Assembly (NCBI GenBank): GCA_002342225.1
Contig: DDPO01000162.1
Coordinates: 4,553-20,512, forward strand
Direction: 5' to 3'
DNA from: Bdellovibrionaceae bacterium UBA2466
GTDB lineage: Bacteria > Bdellovibrionota > FAC87 > UBA2466
DNA length: 15,960 bases
The notes beneath the pieces are model-generated. The model was given only the letters and a program-made list of their open reading frames with translations, was not told the origin of the DNA and ran no database searches. The translations under genes and the position numbers were made by a program. Of this stretch, positions 6,484 through 14,353 are shown piece by piece. Position 1 is the first letter of the stretch. Each line of letters starts with the position of its first letter.

Positions 6484-7431
6484 ATGCAAGATAAAAGAGC
6501 TTTTTTAATTTCGATCTCATTCTCATTTTTAGCAATGTACTTAGTCTATCAATACATTTCTAAAGAGGAGAAAAAACTCACAGATGATTACAAGAAAACA
6601 GTTCTGGTTGTAAGAGCAAAAAAAGATATTCTGCAGTATTCTTCGATACGGCCGACAGACATTGAAACTATTTCAGTTCCTATCGCAATTGCTCCCCTTG
6701 GCGCGATTGATATTAAAGAAGATGCTTTTGATGCTGTCGCAGCTGTTCCGATCAGCGCGGGAGAATTTATTTTAGATAACAAACTGATATCGAAAAATAT
6801 CTACTCAGGGCTGGAATCACAAGTCACAAGAGAAAAACGAGCCATCAGTGTTCCTGTCAATGTTAAAAGTGCTGTTGGCTACCTACTGCGTCCCGGAAAC
6901 AGAGTAGATCTTGCTGCTCACTTTGAATATGTCCTTCCAAAGTCTGGCGGAGGACCAGCGAACAAACCTGCTTCAGAAGCCAAGGTATTTTTACAAGATC
7001 TCTTAGTGCTAGCATCCGGTAGGACCATTCAGGCCACTCCTCCCAAAGCCGTGGATAAAGATATGATCCGAAGCTTAAAACAATTAAAAGATGATAATTT
7101 GAACAAACAATCCGAGGCCGAACTTCGCGAAGCTCTCAATTATGCAAAAGAGGACCGCAACTACCAAACGGTGACTCTCGAAGTGACTCCCCAGCAAGCG
7201 CAGACGTTGGTCTACGTTCTTAGTCTATACGGAGAGTCTCTCACTCTACTTCTTCGACACTCAGATGACCGGCAAAAAGAGAACCGATCTCCAACAAACT
7301 TAGCCAAAGTCATGGGACCCGATTCTTACATGAACCGAGCACCTAAGTTACCACCTGTTGCAGTTCCAAAATATAAGTTTTTTGATTACGTCGGAGAAGG
7401 TTCTAATCCGGTTCCGACAGGAGGCCCTTGA
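6484..7431 (+). CDS. cpaB: CpaB/RcpC pilus assembly protein, copy 2
   Basis: A 315-residue paralogue of the preceding protein with the same architecture. It has an N-terminal anchor (about 6-23), a SAF-like segment (about 40-103, VVRAKKDILQYSSIRPTDI) and a CpaB core beginning AISVPVNVKSAVGYLLRPGNRVDLAAHF (about 120-147). A tail follows with VMGPDS and proline-rich PKLPPVAVPK. AAGGAG eight bases before the ATG gives a secure start. The stop overlaps the secretin start (TGATG). Two different CpaB proteins in one operon suggest a hetero-oligomeric periplasmic ring, or one for the secretin and one for the inner-membrane complex; this is inference. The central insertion (about 152-170, GGGPANKPASEAK) differs from copy 1. 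Confidence 0.89.
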   Translation: MQDKRAFLISISFSFLAMYLVYQYISKEEKKLTDDYKKTVLVVRAKKDILQYSSIRPTDIETISVPIAIAPLGAIDIKEDAFDAVAAVPISAGEFILDNKLISKNIYSGLESQVTREKRAISVPVNVKSAVGYLLRPGNRVDLAAHFEYVLPKSGGGPANKPASEAKVFLQDLLVLASGRTIQATPPKAVDKDMIRSLKQLKDDNLNKQSEAELREALNYAKEDRNYQTVTLEVTPQQAQTLVYVLSLYGESLTLLLRHSDDRQKENRSPTNLAKVMGPDSYMNRAPKLPPVAVPKYKFFDYVGEGSNPVPTGGP

Positions 7432-9053
7432 TGAAAACCCAAAAGCTCAAAAAATATTTTTTTATTTTGGTCCTATTGCAGCTCTGTTTTGTCACTCTTT
7501 TTTCTCCGTTTAACATCGGGTGGGCAGTAGAACCCGACACCCAAGAAGTCGAGGAACCCAAAACTATCAAGGGGGTAGAAAAAGTACTTACTCTTTCTGA
7601 GGGTTCATCTCGGCAGCTCGAATTCTCATTTGATCTCGGCAGATTGGACATCGGTAACGAGCAGTATTTCGCTTACAAGAGGTTCCAAAAAGATGGAAAG
7701 GATAGAATCATAAGGTTTGTGCCCAAAGCTGCAGGAACCACCACGATGACAATCTATGATTCAGAGGACAAACCGAGAATCACTTACACGGTTCGGGTCA
7801 CTCGCGAAGACATGGGCCAATTGACATCTCAACTTGAGGAACTTTTAGGGGATATTGAAGGTTTAAAAATCAAATCGGTCGGGGGCACCATCATTTTAGA
7901 TGGCGAAATTTTGCTGCCGAAAGACATGATCAGAATAAATCGCGTCATCTCAGCTATGAGAGATCGGGATCCCAAGAAGAACCCAACCCCCATTAGAAAT
8001 CTCACCACAATCGGCAAAGTAACTATGAATATTCTAGCAGAACGCATTGAGCGAGAGATTGGGTCACCTGAAATTACGGCTCGAGTTATCAATAATAATA
8101 TTTTGCTCGAAGGAACTGCAGAGAGCGAACCCGATGCAGATAGAGCATTCGAAATAGCTAAAACTTATCTACCAGATATCGTTAAGCCGAAAGGCGGAGG
8201 TTTAGAAGGAGCTGCTGATGTCATTAATAGAGATCAAGGTGGAGACGCAGGTGGAAAACCTATTGTCATTGACCTAATGAGAGTCAGACCCCCTGTGCCA
8301 CAGCCTCCCAAACAAGATATTAAGATTACAATCAACTTTGTGGAACTCACCAACGACTATCAGAAATCCTTCAATTTCAATTGGAGGCCCTTAGCCACCG
8401 ATCAAGGGACGGCTACTTTTGATACTTCGCTTGGAGAAATCAGTGCAAACTTGATTGCTACTATTACCAACCTTTTACCCAAGTTGAGCACAGATAAAAA
8501 TCATGCACATGCACGAGTTTTGAAACAAAGCACAATCATCGTTGAGGATGGGTCTGACAAAGAAGCCGTTGTGGATAGCTCACTCGATATCTACACGAGG
8601 GTTGCCGACATTGCAGGAAATTTTCAATTAACGCCCATTCAAGTACAAAACTCTTTGAAAGTAAGAGCTGCTACTCTACCCGGTTCAGATTCAATCTCGC
8701 TTGGTCTCCAAGTCAACTTGACCTCGCTCGTGGGTTCTGACAACGGACAACCTATTGTAGCTAGAAATTCAATGCAGACGAAAGTGAATATCAAAAATGG
8801 GGATTCAGCTGCTCTGGGTGGCTATGGAATCGATAATGCGCTCGCAGGATACAATCGGGATCCTCAGCGAGTTGTGTCTGGAGGGCAAGGCAATGATAAT
8901 GCGTCTCCTATTTTTAATTTCAATAGAACGAAAACTTTCCGACGAGATAAGCAGCAATACGTCATTTTTGTTACCCCCGAAGTGTTAAGAACTGCGAGTG
9001 CCGGAACGGACGATATTACAAGAAAGTTTCGACTAAACGCAGGCGAGAGATAG
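7431..9053 (+). CDS. cpaC: CpaC/RcpA outer-membrane secretin
   Basis: A 540-residue secretin of the type II/III/pilus family. A signal peptide (about 1-32, KKYFFILVLLQLCFVTLF then AVEPD) directs it to the periplasm. An N-terminal pilus-secretin domain (about 48-122) is followed by two BON-like segments (about 140-178 and 213-247), a short glycine-rich linker (about 254-276) and the secretin domain (about 296-520). That domain starts IKITINFVELTNDY and ends YVIFVTPEVL. It would form the gated ring through which the pilus leaves the cell. The start is set at ATG 7431, overlapping the previous stop by one base, with AGGAGG just upstream. A TTG three bases earlier is less likely. The usual VPxLGDIPILG strand motif before the C-terminus is replaced by a glycine/asparagine-rich loop (about 464-492). 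Confidence 0.92.
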   Translation: MKTQKLKKYFFILVLLQLCFVTLFSPFNIGWAVEPDTQEVEEPKTIKGVEKVLTLSEGSSRQLEFSFDLGRLDIGNEQYFAYKRFQKDGKDRIIRFVPKAAGTTTMTIYDSEDKPRITYTVRVTREDMGQLTSQLEELLGDIEGLKIKSVGGTIILDGEILLPKDMIRINRVISAMRDRDPKKNPTPIRNLTTIGKVTMNILAERIEREIGSPEITARVINNNILLEGTAESEPDADRAFEIAKTYLPDIVKPKGGGLEGAADVINRDQGGDAGGKPIVIDLMRVRPPVPQPPKQDIKITINFVELTNDYQKSFNFNWRPLATDQGTATFDTSLGEISANLIATITNLLPKLSTDKNHAHARVLKQSTIIVEDGSDKEAVVDSSLDIYTRVADIAGNFQLTPIQVQNSLKVRAATLPGSDSISLGLQVNLTSLVGSDNGQPIVARNSMQTKVNIKNGDSAALGGYGIDNALAGYNRDPQRVVSGGQGNDNASPIFNFNRTKTFRRDKQQYVIFVTPEVLRTASAGTDDITRKFRLNAGER

Positions 9054-9061
9054 GAAAACCC

Positions 9062-11230
9062 ATGGCCAATGGACATATCATTTCAGTTCTTGGTGGAAAA
9101 GGTGGAGTAGGCAAATCTACATTTGCAGTTAACTACGCGATTGCAGCAAGCATTGATTCTAAAGCGAAAGTCCTTCTCATCGACCTTGACCCCAAAGCTT
9201 GCGGCGATTTAGGTATGCTTTTAGGGGTCAAACCCAAAAGAACAATGCTGGAGTTGGGGGCGATAGAAGGAAAATTTGATCCGAACTCTCTAGGAAGCTT
9301 TGTCGCCGTTCACCCATCAGGAATTCACTACCTGCCGACAGTGCTTGAGCCGGAGCAAATGGGTTCACTTGATCCATCACATGTTTCAAAAGCACTAACT
9401 CTGTTATCCGGATTTTATAACTTTATAATTTTGGACCTCGGTTCAGATATCGATGGGCCCACAGTAAAAGCGATAGAATCTTCAACGCTCATATTTGTGT
9501 TAACTCTTCCAGAAATTCTTGTTCTACATCACACTCGAAGGGTTATTGAGAAAGTTCAAAACCTTCTTTTTCCACCTGAGATGATCAAGCTTGTAGTCAA
9601 CCGTTTTAGTGCTGCAAAAGGCATTAATCCCCAACTTATTCAAACCAACCTAAAAAAACCAGTTTTAGGAGTAATTCCAGAGGATGAAATTACTACGGTA
9701 AGCTCGATGACTAAAGCTCAGCCATTCATAACGAGTGCACCCCGCACTGAAATCACAAAAAGCTATTTCTTCCTAGTTCGTAACATCCAACAACAACAAC
9801 TTTTAGAAAAACTATCACAGCTTAAAAAACCTTCAGATGCTTTGAGCCGACTGGGAGGCAACAAAGGGTCTCAGCCAGGAAAACCAGGCGACAAAAGTCC
9901 CAGTATGGTGGTATTCGACCGAAGCCAAATGAAGGACGAAAAACCCGCCGATCAGTGGTCTTCACTTAAACAGAGGATTCATAAACAGCTTATTGAAACC
10001 ATGGATTTAAAAAAAGTAGACACTGAAACGGGAAATGATCCTAAGAAAAAAGCTGTCTTGCGTGAAAAAACAAAAACAGTTGTAGTAGAGCTTTTAGATA
10101 AAGAAGAGCATCCCTTCCGGTCCAGGGATGAAATACAGAAATTAGTAAAGGAAATTTTGGACGAGGCTTTGGAACTTGGACCCATTCAAGACCTTCTTGC
10201 AGATGATTCAGTCAGTGAAATCATGGTAAACCGAAAAGACCAAATCTTCGTCGAACGAAAAGGAAAACTCGTTCTTTCGGGAACTACTTTTTCAGGAACA
10301 GCTCAACTTTTATCGGTGATTGAGCGTATTGTAACTTCGGTCGGTCGAAGAATTGATGAAAAGCAACCTTACGTGGACGCGCGCCTTCCAGATGGTTCCA
10401 GGGTACACGCTATTATTCCTCCTCTTTCGATTCAAGGACCGATGCTTACCATCCGAAAGTTTGCAAAAAATCGCCTCACCTACAAAGACCTTGTAAAATA
10501 TGGGTCAATGACCGAGGAAATGGCCGATTTCTTAAGATGTTGTATCGAAGCAAGACTCAATGTCATCATATCTGGGGGAACGGGTTCTGGTAAAACAACT
10601 CTTCTCAATGTGATGGCAGGCTTTATCCCACCCGGAGAGAGAATTTTAACTGTGGAAGACTCTGCAGAGTTGCAACTTCCTCAGGAACATTGGGGTCGAC
10701 TCGAGACTCGGCCGGCCAACATGGAAGGTAAAGGAGAAGTATCCATACGAGACCTCGTTCGAAACACCTTAAGGATGAGACCCGATCGGATTGTAATCGG
10801 TGAGTGTCGTGCGGGTGAAGCTCTAGATATGTTGCAGGCAATGAACACGGGTCACGATGGAAGTATGACCACCGTTCACTCAAATACGCCAAGAGATGCA
10901 GTAGCTCGACTTGAGACACTTTGTATGATGGCCGGTATGGATCTCCCTGCAAAGGCCATTCGCGAGCAAATCGCATCTGCTGTTAACTTAATTATTCAGC
11001 AATCCCGTCTCGCTGACGGAACAAGAAAAGTTACAAGCATCACTGAAGTCATCGGAATGCAGGGCGAAGTAGTCACCATGCAAGAAATTTTTGCTTTCAA
11101 GAAAACTGGAATGGATCAAAATCGCAAAGTGATTGGCAAGTTCGTTGCGACGGGCTTTATTCCAAAGTTTATTGACGATTTGGAACAACAAGGAATCAAA
11201 ATTCCGAGAGGAATTTTCTCCGTAGGATAA
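9062..11230 (+). CDS. Fused CpaE-CpaF (TadZ-TadA) pilus ATPase
   Basis: A 722-residue fusion of two proteins normally encoded separately. Residues 1-250 are a MinD/ParA-type ATPase like CpaE/TadZ, with the deviant Walker [11 protein letters not shown] (11-20) and [13 protein letters not shown]. There is no N-terminal receiver domain. A polar, proline/glycine/lysine-rich linker (about 255-295) leads into a complete CpaF/TadA secretion ATPase (about 300-722). This half has Walker [10 protein letters not shown] (505-513), the Asp box VEDSAEL (531-537), Walker B DRIVIGE (575-581) and the His box [11 protein letters not shown] (596-606). The reading frame is continuous and both ATP sites are intact, so this is a real fusion rather than a frame error. 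It would couple cell-pole placement with the motor for pilus assembly. The start has AGGA six bases upstream. Confidence 0.93.
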   Translation: MANGHIISVLGGKGGVGKSTFAVNYAIAASIDSKAKVLLIDLDPKACGDLGMLLGVKPKRTMLELGAIEGKFDPNSLGSFVAVHPSGIHYLPTVLEPEQMGSLDPSHVSKALTLLSGFYNFIILDLGSDIDGPTVKAIESSTLIFVLTLPEILVLHHTRRVIEKVQNLLFPPEMIKLVVNRFSAAKGINPQLIQTNLKKPVLGVIPEDEITTVSSMTKAQPFITSAPRTEITKSYFFLVRNIQQQQLLEKLSQLKKPSDALSRLGGNKGSQPGKPGDKSPSMVVFDRSQMKDEKPADQWSSLKQRIHKQLIETMDLKKVDTETGNDPKKKAVLREKTKTVVVELLDKEEHPFRSRDEIQKLVKEILDEALELGPIQDLLADDSVSEIMVNRKDQIFVERKGKLVLSGTTFSGTAQLLSVIERIVTSVGRRIDEKQPYVDARLPDGSRVHAIIPPLSIQGPMLTIRKFAKNRLTYKDLVKYGSMTEEMADFLRCCIEARLNVIISGGTGSGKTTLLNVMAGFIPPGERILTVEDSAELQLPQEHWGRLETRPANMEGKGEVSIRDLVRNTLRMRPDRIVIGECRAGEALDMLQAMNTGHDGSMTTVHSNTPRDAVARLETLCMMAGMDLPAKAIREQIASAVNLIIQQSRLADGTRKVTSITEVIGMQGEVVTMQEIFAFKKTGMDQNRKVIGKFVATGFIPKFIDDLEQQGIKIPRGIFSVG

Positions 11231-11232
11231 AT

Positions 11233-12108
11233 ATGCTAGCAACCTCTTTAAAATTTTTATCAATTGCTTGGGTTGGTGGAGCTCTACTCATAGGTCTTTT
11301 CTTAAACGGGGAACAGATTTACTCTTGGGTTAACTCCAAAAACGAATCAGAAAGAGAGGAGATGGCTCGACTTTTAGACTTGATGTTTGTAGTTATCAGT
11401 CCTGAAAATTTGAAGCTTTTTTACCTCATATATCTTGTGTCACTCTTTGGACTTGGTATTTTGTTCTTCGCTCCCTCAGTTGGTGGTAGTGTTTTTTTTG
11501 GTTTTTTCTTTGTTGGGCTGGGATGGACTCTTCCGAGAAGAGTGCTGACTATTTTACATCGGAGACGTATTAAAAAATTTGTAGTTCAAATGGTGGACGG
11601 CCTTTCACTTATGTCAAATGGATTGCGCTCTGGACTCAACGTTCCCCAAGCGCTTCAAATCGTGACGGAAGAACTTCCCAATCCCATTTCACAAGAATTT
11701 GGCCTTGTGCTTTCTCAAAATAAATTAGGCGTGACTCTTGAAGATGCAATGTCGAATTTATCGGTAAGAATGCCGGCGGATGATATTGAAATGTTTACTA
11801 CCAGTGTAAACATTTTGAAAGAAACCGGCGGTAACTTAGCCGAAACTTTTGACACAATTTCTCTGACGATTCGAGAAAGAATAAAAGTCGAATCTAAGAT
11901 TGCCGCAATGGTCTCCCAAGGGGTGCTGCAAGGAGTTATCGTTGTTCTAATGCCCTTTGCCTTAGCAGCAGTGCTCTACGCTATCGATCCCGAGCGAATT
12001 GCTCCGATGTTCTCAACAATTCCTGGTTGGATTTTATTGATTTTGATGATGAGTTTACAGTTTGTAGGCGGTTTTATTATTTGGAAGATCGTTCAGATTA
12101 AAGTCTAG
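11233..12108 (+). CDS. tadB: TadB-type inner-membrane platform protein
   Basis: A 291-residue membrane protein with hydrophobic segments at about 5-25, 60-80, 84-104, 227-250 and 266-287. A cytoplasmic T2SSF domain (about 114-225) lies in the middle. It shows the TadB pattern: GLSLMSNGLRSGLNVPQALQIV, ELPNPISQEFG and ILKETGGNLAETFDTIS. It forms the inner-membrane platform on which the CpaF motor acts. The start lies three bases after the ATPase stop, with AGGA five bases upstream. Most Tad operons have a second platform gene, tadC, directly behind; here the operon ends and an unrelated gene follows. Either this protein works as a homodimer or tadC is elsewhere. Confidence 0.9.
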   Translation: MLATSLKFLSIAWVGGALLIGLFLNGEQIYSWVNSKNESEREEMARLLDLMFVVISPENLKLFYLIYLVSLFGLGILFFAPSVGGSVFFGFFFVGLGWTLPRRVLTILHRRRIKKFVVQMVDGLSLMSNGLRSGLNVPQALQIVTEELPNPISQEFGLVLSQNKLGVTLEDAMSNLSVRMPADDIEMFTTSVNILKETGGNLAETFDTISLTIRERIKVESKIAAMVSQGVLQGVIVVLMPFALAAVLYAIDPERIAPMFSTIPGWILLILMMSLQFVGGFIIWKIVQIKV

Positions 12109-12115
12109 TTGTGTC

Positions 12116-12161
12116 AAACCCTCTTTAACTCATCGCTCCTATTTAAAATTTGTGAGGGTTT
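12116..12161. repeat. Inverted repeat at the end of the Tad operon
   Basis: AAACCCTC (12116-12123) and GAGGGTTT (12154-12161) form a perfect 8-bp stem around a 30-nt loop, starting just after the tadB stop. It sits where a terminator is expected, but no T-run follows, so factor-dependent termination or RNA-stabilising folding is as likely. Confidence 0.35.
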
Positions 12162-12187
12162 AGCCCGCAACAAAACCGATAAATAGG

Positions 12188-12193
12188 TATAAT
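12188..12193 (+). promoter_or_regulatory. TATAAT box of the YD-repeat gene
   Basis: A perfect -10 hexamer lies seven bases before the start codon. Transcription would begin at about the A of the ATG, predicting a leaderless mRNA. No Shine-Dalgarno sequence precedes the ATG, which agrees. No good -35 hexamer is found at the right distance. Confidence 0.45.
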
Positions 12194-12200
12194 AATAAGA

Positions 12201-13943
12201 ATGAAAAACTCTAAAAACAAATCTCGGGTCGCCTTTCTGCTTTTCATTTTTTGCGTCACCTTAAAAACTCAAGCGGTCGTCATCAACCGAGTCAATGGCG
12301 GGATGAATGCAGTCTACGTTGATTTTAGTATTTCGGGTTCGGCTGTGCCCTTAGAAGTTGTTCGAACTTATAACAGCATCACAGCTATCAATGAAGTTAC
12401 GGGTTGGTCTGGTATTTTTGGTTGGGGATGGACATCACCTTTCGAAACCACACTCATTACAACTGCTGAGAGAAACGTGATTTTGAGAGATGGAGGAACC
12501 GGAAACACCATCTATTTCAAACCTGAAAAAGAGGATCCCTCTGCTCGAGAGAAGTTTTTCGGCGCTATCAAAAAGGCCTATTTCGAACTTAAAAAAGGTC
12601 GCCCATTAAATGAAGAGGAACTAAAACCTCTTCAACTCCCCGAGAAAATGCTCCGTGAACTCAAAACAAGCGCCCAATTTCGCGCTGAAATGGCCTCAAA
12701 ATATCAAATAGCAGTTTCTCTTCCCAAAGGCGAGGTTCTGACATCCAATGAGTATGGCTTTCAAACCTTAGAGTTTAAAAACAATCAATGGATAAGAAAC
12801 AAAGAAGGACTCGTTCAGGTTTTTGATAAAGAGGGACGCCTCACAAGGCAGATTGATAAAAATAATCTGAGCTTCAATTTCGTCTACTCCAACAACTCTA
12901 AAAGCCAACTCGTTGAAATCCACGACCAAGACAAATTATCAAGCATTAAGTTCAGCTGGAGGCAAGACAGAATTACCGAGATCACTGACAACAGAAATCA
13001 TAAAGCGAAATACACTTACGATACGAACGGTAACTTAACTGCAGTGACCGATTCTAATGGTCAGACTTTTCAATACAAGTATGAGAACAAGAAGTTTCCC
13101 CACTTATTGACACAAATTTTGTATGTGAGCGAATCAAAAGATGGTGCGATCACTCGAGATTTTCGATACGACGATAATGGTCTCGTCATTTATCATAAAG
13201 AGAAAGAGGGTCTAGAGCTATTCTACTCTTATGGAAGAAACCCCTCAGATCCCGAAAATAATTTCACCACCAAAGTTACACAAAAAGACAAGTCAGGAAC
13301 CGTCGAAGAACTTGATGAATTTTTTATTAAGAGCAGAACCGACGGTTCTAAATACCTCTATAAACAAGAAACAAAAGGCTCCAAGGGCAATGTAGTCACT
13401 ATTTTTACTCCTTGTTGCGGTAAACCCCAACAAGTCACCAAAAATGGAGACACCACCAACTTTAAATACAATGACGACGGTTTTCTTACAGAGAAAATTA
13501 ACAACTTAGAAAACTTGAAAATCGAGTATGAACCTCGTTGGAAAAAAATATCCAAAGTAGTTCAAAATGGCTTAACTTCAAATTTTGAATACGACAATCG
13601 AGGAAATCTGGTGAAGGCCAGCAATAGTAATCGACAGAGTGTATCGTTAAAATATGACCGTCAGGGAAAAATAACTGAAATGTTAGATGGAGATTCGAAT
13701 TTAATCACGTTCAAATATGGAGCGCAGGGAAAACCCACACTGATCAATCAAAAAGGTGTAGGTGTAGTCAAAATACAATACGACCCACTTGGAAAAATTG
13801 TAAAAACTGAGACTCGAGGTCCCGAGGGCAGCCCTCGTCGCCCAACTCAAACCGCTTCATCGGAAATCACTCGAAAAGTGATGAAAAGCTTTCAAAGTTT
13901 ACTCAACATCATTCGACCAGCTGGAATCAACACAAACGGATAA
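12201..13943 (+). CDS. Secreted YD-repeat (Rhs-like) protein, Bd0109-like
   Basis: A 580-residue exported protein. A signal peptide (1-25, cut after LKTQA) is followed by a DUF6531-like start (about 28-85, VDFSISGSAVPLEVVRTYNS and FGWGWTSPFET). A charged helical insertion (about 108-170) comes next, then about seven YD repeats, for example YTYDTNGNLTAVTDSNG (271-287), FEYDNRGNLVKASNSN (462-477) and IQYDPLGKIVK (526-536). The C-terminus is a short basic tail. It lacks the long Rhs core, the RHS-associated boundary motif and any toxin domain, so it is not a polymorphic toxin. YD repeats form shells that can bind carbohydrate. In Bdellovibrio bacteriovorus the YD-repeat protein Bd0109 lies at the Flp cluster, is apparently essential and binds Bd0108; position and architecture match. 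It is followed after four bases by the small hit-like gene. Confidence 0.8.
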   Translation: MKNSKNKSRVAFLLFIFCVTLKTQAVVINRVNGGMNAVYVDFSISGSAVPLEVVRTYNSITAINEVTGWSGIFGWGWTSPFETTLITTAERNVILRDGGTGNTIYFKPEKEDPSAREKFFGAIKKAYFELKKGRPLNEEELKPLQLPEKMLRELKTSAQFRAEMASKYQIAVSLPKGEVLTSNEYGFQTLEFKNNQWIRNKEGLVQVFDKEGRLTRQIDKNNLSFNFVYSNNSKSQLVEIHDQDKLSSIKFSWRQDRITEITDNRNHKAKYTYDTNGNLTAVTDSNGQTFQYKYENKKFPHLLTQILYVSESKDGAITRDFRYDDNGLVIYHKEKEGLELFYSYGRNPSDPENNFTTKVTQKDKSGTVEELDEFFIKSRTDGSKYLYKQETKGSKGNVVTIFTPCCGKPQQVTKNGDTTNFKYNDDGFLTEKINNLENLKIEYEPRWKKISKVVQNGLTSNFEYDNRGNLVKASNSNRQSVSLKYDRQGKITEMLDGDSNLITFKYGAQGKPTLINQKGVGVVKIQYDPLGKIVKTETRGPEGSPRRPTQTASSEITRKVMKSFQSLLNIIRPAGINTNG

Positions 13944-13947
13944 ACTT

Positions 13948-14262
13948 ATGAAAAAACCTGATATCCATGAAATTCTCAAAAAAGCCCAAGACCTAAAATC
14001 GAAAGCATCCCAACTCACGCAAGAGGCCGGCAAAGCTGCCACTGTAGTTAAAGAGGCCGTCTCTGTTGGAGTTTCCAGTTCAAAAATAGCGGTAGAAAAA
14101 GCAAAAGAGATCATCACCCCAGAGAGAATTTCTCAAGGACTCGAAGCGACTTCCAAAGGAATGGAAATGGCTGCTAAAGGTGCGAAAACAATAGCAAATT
14201 CAATGGATAAAGCTTCTAAAGAGGTCCGAAAATTAGGACACAAAATCAAAAAGAACCCTTGA
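13948..14262 (+). CDS. Small helical Lys/Ala-rich protein, candidate hit (Bd0108-like)
   Basis: A 104-residue basic protein made almost wholly of predicted amphipathic helix (ILKKAQDLKSKASQL, KIAVEKAKEIITPERI, KGMEMAAKGAKTIANS), with no cysteine, no transmembrane segment and no clear signal peptide. It starts four bases after the YD-repeat stop with only a weak CGGA ahead, so translation is probably coupled. By place and size it matches bd0108, the host-interaction gene of Bdellovibrio bacteriovorus, whose product interacts with the YD-repeat protein and tunes pilus extrusion; mutations there permit prey-independent growth. The missing signal peptide is a difference, since Bd0108 is described as periplasmic or secreted. 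Homology was not tested and rests on synteny. An internal direct repeat makes it deletion-prone. Confidence 0.72.
   Translation: MKKPDIHEILKKAQDLKSKASQLTQEAGKAATVVKEAVSVGVSSSKIAVEKAKEIITPERISQGLEATSKGMEMAAKGAKTIANSMDKASKEVRKLGHKIKKNP
14021..14059 (+). repeat. In-frame 9-bp direct repeat inside the hit-like gene
   Basis: AAGAGGCCG occurs at 14021-14029 and 14051-14059, 30 bp apart and in the same codon phase. Slippage or recombination between the copies would remove ten codons without a frameshift, joining LTQ to EAVSVGV. A third, imperfect copy (AAGAGGTCCG) lies near the gene's end, at about 14219-14228. Confidence 0.6.
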
Positions 14263-14309
14263 GCCTCGATTGCGGTTTGCATCTCAACTAATGCTTTAAT
14301 GACAAACGT

Positions 14310-14333
14310 GGCGCCTTGCGCTATCAATGCGCC
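14310..14333. repeat. Short GC-rich inverted repeat upstream of the oxidoreductase gene
   Basis: GGCGC (14310-14314) and GCGCC (14329-14333) could form a 5-bp stem with a 14-nt loop in an otherwise AT-rich 91-bp gap. No T-run follows on either strand. It may be a weak hairpin or operator between the hit-like gene and the oxidoreductase gene; no clear promoter is seen in the gap. Confidence 0.25.
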
Positions 14334-14353
14334 AAAACAATAACAATATTACT

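Noticed and set aside
10623..10976. 117-codon open frame on the minus strand within the fused ATPase gene
   Set aside because: It lies wholly antisense to the conserved CpaF catalytic region, has no recognisable domain and has an irregular composition; it is a shadow frame.
12201..13943. Rhs polymorphic toxin
   Set aside because: There is no long core, no conserved pre-toxin boundary motif, no variable toxin tip and no immunity-like gene; the next gene is a helical lysine-rich protein rather than a typical immunity protein, and the context is a pilus operon.
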